Shown piece by piece: positions 59,194-64,000 of a stretch of 64,000 bases of DNA; within the stretch, counting starts at the first letter, position 1, and each line of letters begins with the position of its first letter. The DNA comes from Candidatus Binataceae bacterium. GTDB taxonomy: Bacteria > Desulfobacterota > Binatia > Binatales > Binataceae. The position numbers were made by a program, and so were the translations under genes. The stretch is taken from positions 1 through 64,000 of the forward strand of contig DASRHP010000008.1 of the NCBI GenBank assembly GCA_035650475.1, in the 5' to 3' direction. The notes under the pieces are model-generated. The model saw only the letters and a list, made by a program, of their open reading frames with translations, was not told the DNA's origin and made no database searches.

Positions 59194-60786
59194 ATGGTCA
59201 CCATCCGCTACACCGAGTGGGACGGCACCCAGAAGCTCAAGCTCGACGCCGACAAGGTGTTCGAGAAGCTGGCCGAGTACCTGTCCTACACCGACGACGT
59301 TCGCCAGGCGATGGACTGGATGGCGCGCCAGGGGATGGACTTCGACGGCGCGCGGGTGATGGGACTGGAGGAGTTCCTCGAGCAGCTGCGCCAGGAGATG
59401 CGCCAGCGCTACCGCGAGTTCAACCTCAAGGAGTCGCTGAGCGAGATGGAGCGCCGGCTACAGGACATCCTGGAGCGCGAGCGCCGCACGCTCGAGGAGC
59501 TGAGCGCGCAGAAGCCCGGGATGGAGCAGAAGCAGCGTGAGCTGCAGCGGATGCCGCGCCGGCTGTCGGAGGCGATCCGCAAGTTGGAGAGCTACGAGTT
59601 CGAGGACGCGCAGGCGCGCGCCGATTTCGACGAGCTGCTCGCCGAATACGAGAACGTCCGCGACCTCGAAAACTTCCGCGAACGCAACCAGCATCTCTTC
59701 CACGGTCCGAAAAGCCTCGGCTACCAGGAGTCGCTCGAGCTGATGCGCGAGATGGAGCGCATGAAGCAGCTCGAACAGGATCTGATGTCGGGCAACTTCG
59801 AGAGCATCTCGATGGACGAGTTGCGCGAGCTGCTCGGCCAGCAGGCGCAGCAGGACTTCCACAACCTGCGCCAGGTGATGCTGCTGCTCGAGCAGGGCGG
59901 GTACATGGTGCAGAAGGGCGAGCACGTGGCGCTCTCGCCCAAGGGCGTGCGCCGCATCGGCCAGCTCGCCTTGCGCGACATCTACCAGGGCCTGCTCAAG
60001 GATCGCGGCGGCGGCCATCTCACCGACCATCGCGGGATAAGCGAGATCCGTCCCGACGAGACCAAGCCTTATGCCTTCGGCGACCCGCTCAACCTGAGCC
60101 TGGTCGGCACGCTCAAGCACGCGCTGGCGCGCAAGCCGGGCGTGCCGCTGAGGTTGGAGCCCGACGACTTCGAGGTTTACGAGAACGACTACGGCAGCTC
60201 GTCGTCCACGGTGCTGTGCCTGGACATGTCGTGGTCGATGAGCTGGGAGGGACGCTTCGCAGCGGCCAAGAAGGTCGCGATGGCGATGGAGACGCTGATC
60301 CGCTCGAAGTTCCCGCGCGACTTCTTCTCGATCGTCGGCTTCTTCACCCGCGCGGTCGAGCTCAAGCTCAAGGATTTGCCCGAGGCGTCGTGGAACATGG
60401 GCGACCCGTTCACCAATCTTCAGGACGGGCTGCGGCTGGCCAGCGACCTGCTCGCGCGCCATCCCTCACGCAACCAGCACATTATCGTGATCACCGACGG
60501 CCAGCCGACCGCCTACTTCCTCAACAAGCGGCTGTACTGCGAATGGCCGCTGTCGTTCGGCGGCATCAGCATGCGCGCCGCGCAGGAGACGCTCAAGGAG
60601 GTCGAGCGTGTCACCCGCAAGGGAATCACGATTAACACCTTCATGCTCGACGACTCGCCGAGCCTGCGCGCCTTCGTCGAAAAGATGACGCAGATCAACC
60701 GCGGGCGCGCGCTCTACACCCGCCCCGACCACCTCGGCGAGTACATGCTGGTGGACTACATTACCAAGCGCCGCAAGAAAGTGTAG
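59194..60786 (+). CDS. VWA domain protein, partner of the AAA+ ATPase
   Basis: A 530-residue protein. The first 290 residues are largely helical and charged (for example LRQEMRQRYREFNLKESLSEM), probably coiled-coil. The C-terminal VWA domain has the MIDAS motif DMSWSMS (about residue 344), followed by VITDGQPTA and TFMLDDSPSLRAF. Such proteins act with AAA+ partners as metal- or complex-assembly factors. The neighbouring AAA+ gene ends 20 bases upstream. Lys-rich C-terminus. No signal peptide, so cytoplasmic. Confidence 0.85.
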   Translation: MVTIRYTEWDGTQKLKLDADKVFEKLAEYLSYTDDVRQAMDWMARQGMDFDGARVMGLEEFLEQLRQEMRQRYREFNLKESLSEMERRLQDILERERRTLEELSAQKPGMEQKQRELQRMPRRLSEAIRKLESYEFEDAQARADFDELLAEYENVRDLENFRERNQHLFHGPKSLGYQESLELMREMERMKQLEQDLMSGNFESISMDELRELLGQQAQQDFHNLRQVMLLLEQGGYMVQKGEHVALSPKGVRRIGQLALRDIYQGLLKDRGGGHLTDHRGISEIRPDETKPYAFGDPLNLSLVGTLKHALARKPGVPLRLEPDDFEVYENDYGSSSSTVLCLDMSWSMSWEGRFAAAKKVAMAMETLIRSKFPRDFFSIVGFFTRAVELKLKDLPEASWNMGDPFTNLQDGLRLASDLLARHPSRNQHIIVITDGQPTAYFLNKRLYCEWPLSFGGISMRAAQETLKEVERVTRKGITINTFMLDDSPSLRAFVEKMTQINRGRALYTRPDHLGEYMLVDYITKRRKKV

Positions 60787-60797
60787 CGCACGGCGGC

Positions 60798-61313
60798 TCA
60801 CCAGCGCAGTTTCGCATAGAGCAGTGCGTCGCCGACGCGGCTGTCCTTGACGACGTAGTCGCGCAGGCGGCCCTCGCAGACATAGCCGGCCTTCTCCAGC
60901 ACCCGCGCCGACGCCGGGTTCCATTCGAAGACCGCCGCCTGTATCCGGCGCAACTCGAAGGTCTCGAAGCTGTAGCGCGTCACGGCCCTGACCGCGAGCG
61001 TGGCAAACCCGCGGCCCCATAGCGGCTCGCCGAGCCAATACCCGATCTCCGCGGTCAACCGATGCACGTCGGCAAGAAACTCCAGGCCGATGGCGCCAAT
61101 CGCCTCGCCGTCGAACTCGATCGCAAAGTTGGCGGGGTTGCCGATGTCGGCGGCGCGCAGGTCGAGCCACGCGCGCGCGTCCGCCTCCGTGTAGGGGTGC
61201 GGGAAGCGGTCTCTGAGGTTGAGCCAAATCTTCCGGTTGTTGGCGTAGCGGACCAGCGCCCGCGCGTCGGAGCGCCTCCACGGCCGCAATATCAGCGGAT
61301 GAACAGTGATCAT
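60798..61313 (-). CDS. GNAT family N-acetyltransferase (RimJ/RimL type)
   Basis: A 171-residue acetyltransferase. It starts LILRPWRRSDARALVRYANNRKIW, has EIGYWLGEPLWGRGFATLAVRAVTRY with the acetyl-CoA site (GRGFAT) and ends RILEKAGYVCEGRLRDYVVKDSRVGDALLYAKL-like. This matches RimJ/RimL-type enzymes that act on protein N-termini or small molecules. The substrate is not predictable. It stands alone. Confidence 0.9.
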   Translation of the reverse strand: MITVHPLILRPWRRSDARALVRYANNRKIWLNLRDRFPHPYTEADARAWLDLRAADIGNPANFAIEFDGEAIGAIGLEFLADVHRLTAEIGYWLGEPLWGRGFATLAVRAVTRYSFETFELRRIQAAVFEWNPASARVLEKAGYVCEGRLRDYVVKDSRVGDALLYAKLRW

Positions 61314-61357
61314 CGACGACGGGCGGCCGTTTCGAGCGTTGGCGGCGAGGACGCCGG

Positions 61358-62203
61358 CTACGGCTGGGCGGTCGCGCCGGTGTCGAGGCCCGGGCTGTCA
61401 TCTTTCGAGCCGAGTTCCGGCTCGGCGCCCTTGATTCCCAGGTCGCCGTTCTCCGGCCGGTTCCATTCGGCGAGCTGCCATCCCTTGTCGAACGCCGCCA
61501 CGCGCTGGCTGGAAAAGCCGTGGTCGTGGATGCCGCTGAATTCGTCGCCGCCCAGGCTGTAGTAGGGAACGATGTTGTCGCGCGGGACGCCCAGGCGCGA
61601 GAGCGTGTAGCCCGCGAAACGGTCGGCGTCGAGCTCTTTGCTCACGCTGGATACCTTCTCGCGCGCGGACGAGAAGTCGCCGTGCGCGACATGGCCAACT
61701 TCGTGCGCCATCGCGGCGTATATCATCGGAATCGCATCGGGGCGGCCGTGCCGGTCCGTCTCGCCCCGCAGGAAGATCGCCATGAAGATGCGATTGTAGA
61801 AGATGCAGCCTTCATCATTGGCGTGGGGCGAGGCGACTCTCACCGATTCGTACACCGGGGTGTTGATGCCCCAGAGCTGATCGATCTGCGAAACGATGGT
61901 TGTGTAGGGCGGACCCGCCGGTCGCGCAAGCTCTCCGCAGACCATCGTTGCCCCCCGATGCGACGGCGGCGAAGCGGGAGCGTGCTCGCCCGGGTGCGGC
62001 GGTTCCGATTCCGACGGCACCTGCGTCCAGTCGTCGTCCTGGGCGAACGCGGGCCGCAGGCAAAGCGCGAGACATCCCAGCGTCACAAGCAGGGCGAGGA
62101 CGGGCACGTGAAGCGCTTTCGACGCTCCCGATAGCGGCCGCCACTGTGTGTGTATCGTTTGCGGTAGCGAATCGGCCATTGCGCCGCCTCCTTCCGCATC
62201 CAT
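61358..62203 (-). CDS. Secreted putative zinc metallopeptidase (zincin)
   Basis: A 281-residue protein with an N-terminal hydrophobic signal (VLALLVTLGCLALCLRPAFA). It has HEVGH at 167-171 (HExxH) and, 19 residues later, ELDADRFAG at 190-197, the extra glutamate/aspartate ligand pattern of M48-like zincins. It otherwise shows no strong family likeness and is unusually short. Most likely periplasmic. A second methionine at codon 9 is an alternative start. Confidence 0.6.
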   Translation of the reverse strand: MDAEGGGAMADSLPQTIHTQWRPLSGASKALHVPVLALLVTLGCLALCLRPAFAQDDDWTQVPSESEPPHPGEHAPASPPSHRGATMVCGELARPAGPPYTTIVSQIDQLWGINTPVYESVRVASPHANDEGCIFYNRIFMAIFLRGETDRHGRPDAIPMIYAAMAHEVGHVAHGDFSSAREKVSSVSKELDADRFAGYTLSRLGVPRDNIVPYYSLGGDEFSGIHDHGFSSQRVAAFDKGWQLAEWNRPENGDLGIKGAEPELGSKDDSPGLDTGATAQP

Positions 62204-62251
62204 GTGACCGCAGGCACCAGTCGGTTATCACGCTCTACAACACTATATAAC

Positions 62252-63223
62252 TTATTCTGGCATGGCTAGACGAGCCGTCCAGCCCTCTCGTTCGACTGCC
62301 CGCGGCAGCGTCCAGGCGACGCCGATGCGGCGGATCACGACGCGGTCGGCCTGCGCTTTGGCGGCCGCGAGCAGCCTGCGCATAGGTTCGTCCATCGGTT
62401 CCTTGGACAGCCGAAACGTTCCCCAGTGCAATGGGATGAGGTAGCGCGCTCCGCTTTGCTGGAACATCTCCCACACCTGCTCGGGGTTGGCGTGGTTGCG
62501 GATCCACGGGTCGTAGGCTGCGATCGAGAAGGCCGCGATGTCGGGCGGGTCGGAGTGCAGCGTGGCGAACATCGGCGTGTACGCGCTGTCACACGCGAGG
62601 AGCATCCGCACGCCGTCGCGCTCGAGCAAGTAGCTGTTATAGCCGTAGGCGCGGCCGAACGGCGGCCATCGCACGCCCCAATGGCGCGCGCCTATCGCCT
62701 CGATTCGAAGCCCTTTGACCTCCGCGCGCTCGCCCCATCGAAGCTCGCGGACGTTGCCGAAGCCGAGCGGACGGATCAGATCGCCGCATCCCGCGCACGC
62801 GATCACTTCCGCGCTCTTCGGCAGCGCGCGCAGCGAGGGGAGGTCGAGATGGTCCATGTGCGCGTGGGTTACCAGGATGACGTCGACGTTCTGAAGCTCG
62901 GCGGGCGAAAGCGGCGGCGGGATGTGGCGGCGCGGCCCGATCGTCAGAAGGCCGGCGACCGAGAGCCCGACCCGGTTGAACAGCGTCGGGTCGCTTATCG
63001 CGCGCACGCCGAACCAGTCCATCAGGAGCGCCGAATGGCCGAGGTTGGCGATCGTCAGCCGCTCGTCCGACCATCGCGCCGGGTCGAGCCGGCCCGCGGA
63101 CGCCGCTGCGGCCGCGCCACGGGAGGCTGGAGCCCCGTCCGAAGCCGTCGACCTGATGAGCCCGGCGCCGACCGCGAATGCAGCCGCCACGAGCGAGATA
63201 GCCGCCACCCTGCGCCACGTCAT
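62252..63223 (-). CDS. MBL-fold metallo-hydrolase, UlaG/NAPE-PLD-like
   Basis: A 323-residue protein with an N-terminal hydrophobic anchor (VAAISLVAAAFAVGAGLI) and a metallo-beta-lactamase domain. The metal motif is VTHAHMDHLDLP, preceded by LGHSALLM and SDPTLFNRV as in the UlaG/RomA group. C-terminal LIPLHWGTFRLSKEP matches RomA/NAPE-PLD-type hydrolases. It probably sits on the outer face of the inner membrane. Substrate unknown. ATG 63223 is chosen over an upstream in-frame ATG. Confidence 0.87.
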   Translation of the reverse strand: MTWRRVAAISLVAAAFAVGAGLIRSTASDGAPASRGAAAAASAGRLDPARWSDERLTIANLGHSALLMDWFGVRAISDPTLFNRVGLSVAGLLTIGPRRHIPPPLSPAELQNVDVILVTHAHMDHLDLPSLRALPKSAEVIACAGCGDLIRPLGFGNVRELRWGERAEVKGLRIEAIGARHWGVRWPPFGRAYGYNSYLLERDGVRMLLACDSAYTPMFATLHSDPPDIAAFSIAAYDPWIRNHANPEQVWEMFQQSGARYLIPLHWGTFRLSKEPMDEPMRRLLAAAKAQADRVVIRRIGVAWTLPRAVEREGWTARLAMPE

Positions 63224-63309
63224 TCGAAAATATCGTCTCCCGCGGCCAGCATATGCTTTACGGCGGCGGCCTGATAAAGGAAACACAATACGAAGCTGCG
63301 GGGTGGAGC

Positions 63310-64000
63310 GTGGCGGCGTTCGGGGGCGGGGCTGGATTTTCGGGGGCGAGTGCGCGCGAGAAGCTTTATACCTATCTGCAGCGCCAGCCCGCCGGCGCCC
63401 ATACCGGCGAACTCGTCGGCCTGCTCTTCCGGGGCGCAGGCTCCGACCCCGAGCTTGGCCCGCACATAGTCCATCGCCTGCTCGGCGCCGATCCCAACTT
63501 CGTTTTCGATGCGGCGAGCGACACGTGGTCGCTGCGCGGCGCCGAGCAGCTACGGGTCCCTCTCGATCAGGCGCGCTACGTCGTTGTCGATCTCGAGACG
63601 ACCGGCGGGCGTCCCGGCCCGGGCACGATCATCGAGATCGGCGCCTACCGGATGGCGGGACTGCGAATGACCGAGTCGTTCGCGACCCTGGTGCGTCCGC
63701 GGGCTCCGATTTCGCCGTTCGTCACGCGGCTTACGTCGATTACCAACGAGATGGTGGCCGAGGCACCGCCGATCGAACGCGTGCTCGGCGAGTTCCGCGA
63801 CTTTCTCGGCGACGCCGTGATGGTCGCGCACAATGCCGCGTTCGACTTCGCGTTTCTCGATTTCGAATTCCGCCGCCTGTTCGGAATCGGGCTCAAGAAC
63901 CCGGTGCTATGCACGCTGCGCCTCGCCCGCCGTTTCGCGCCGTCTTTGCGCCGCCGCCGGCTCGACGCCCTCGCCGAGCACTACGGGCTCAGCACCGCTG
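63310..64000 (+). CDS. DnaQ-like 3'-5' exonuclease (3' truncated by window edge)
   Basis: An incomplete protein running off the window. From GTG 63310 (or ATG 63253) about 90 residues form a small N-terminal region, then the DEDDh exonuclease begins: YVVVDLETTGGRPGPGTIIEIGAY with the first two acidic residues, FVTRLTSITNEMV, and VAHNAAFDFAFLDFEF. The later parts are cut off. Fusions of DnaQ with a UvrC-like GIY-YIG domain share this layout, but that part is not visible here. Confidence 0.85.
   Translation, partial: MAAFGGGAGFSGASAREKLYTYLQRQPAGAHTGELVGLLFRGAGSDPELGPHIVHRLLGADPNFVFDAASDTWSLRGAEQLRVPLDQARYVVVDLETTGGRPGPGTIIEIGAYRMAGLRMTESFATLVRPRAPISPFVTRLTSITNEMVAEAPPIERVLGEFRDFLGDAVMVAHNAAFDFAFLDFEFRRLFGIGLKNPVLCTLRLARRFAPSLRRRRLDALAEHYGLSTA

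Noticed and set aside
1..64000. CRISPR arrays, insertion sequences, phage genes, rRNA and tRNA
   Set aside because: No direct-repeat arrays, transposase or integrase motifs, rRNA stretches or cloverleaf-like sequences were recognised on reading both strands.

Overview
The window is a high-GC, densely coded stretch of a Gram-negative (diderm) bacterial chromosome. A nearly complete lipid A/Kdo pathway, BamA, the Skp/OmpH chaperone, LolCD and a type II secretin show an outer membrane with lipopolysaccharide. Gene content and order resemble Deltaproteobacteria-like lineages; Candidatus Binatota (Desulfobacterota_B) is my best guess, but this is inference from gene content, not a phylogeny. I see no phage, insertion sequence, CRISPR array, rRNA or tRNA.

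Layout. 1-4.5 kb: end of an acyl-CoA dehydrogenase, an HPP-type membrane protein, an ArsS-type radical SAM enzyme and a serine hydrolase. 4.5-6.7 kb: a short complex I block nuoA-nuoC-nuoD without nuoB. 6.7-10.7 kb: a glycan/LPS-core block (GT9, sugar kinase, GT2, GT4). 10.7-14.9 kb: yicC-gmk-rel-ridA. 15-29.2 kb, minus strand: envelope super-cluster lolC-lolD, bamA, skp, fabZ-lpxA-lpxI-gnnA-like-SCO1, then lpxB, waaA, lpxK, a Trm112-like gene and kdkA, with one universal stress gene inserted on the plus strand. 29.4-33.2 kb: a lone secretin and an LpxL-like acyltransferase. 33-41.7 kb: mixed metabolism (isocitrate/isopropylmalate-type dehydrogenase, flavin reductase, DUF971, HpnN-like RND exporter, ABC ATPase, moaA, decayed HTH gene, Mug glycosylase). 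41.7-46.2 kb: a sigma-54 activator with its own sigma-54 promoter and a TadE/G-like protein, a VOC protein, a secreted protein, a predicted selenocysteine arsenate reductase, and rpmB. 46.4-57.7 kb: SDR, mutL-miaA-accA, pheA-hisC-tyrA-cmk-rpsA-ihfB-like and a HIT protein. 57.8-64 kb: an AAA+/VWA pair, GNAT, a secreted zincin, an MBL hydrolase and the start of a DnaQ-like exonuclease.

Main discoveries. (1) At 45643-45993 an ArsC-family gene has an in-frame TGA exactly at the catalytic Cys12 position, while the three catalytic arginines fall at residues 60, 94 and 107 as in the E. coli enzyme. A bulged GC-rich hairpin right after the TGA could be a SECIS, so this is a candidate selenoprotein. 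(2) lpxA appears to start at an AUA codon that overlaps the fabZ stop as ATAG. (3) A near-consensus sigma-54 promoter occupies what would otherwise look like the first codons of a sigma-54 activator gene, moving its start downstream and suggesting self-activation.

Working together: the 15-29 kb block makes lipid A-Kdo (FabZ, LpxA, LpxI, LpxB, LpxK, WaaA, KdkA) and supplies the machinery for outer-membrane proteins and lipoproteins (BamA, Skp, LolCD). The 6.7-10.7 kb glycosyltransferases and the LpxL-like enzyme probably decorate the same molecule. lpxC and lpxD are not in the window.
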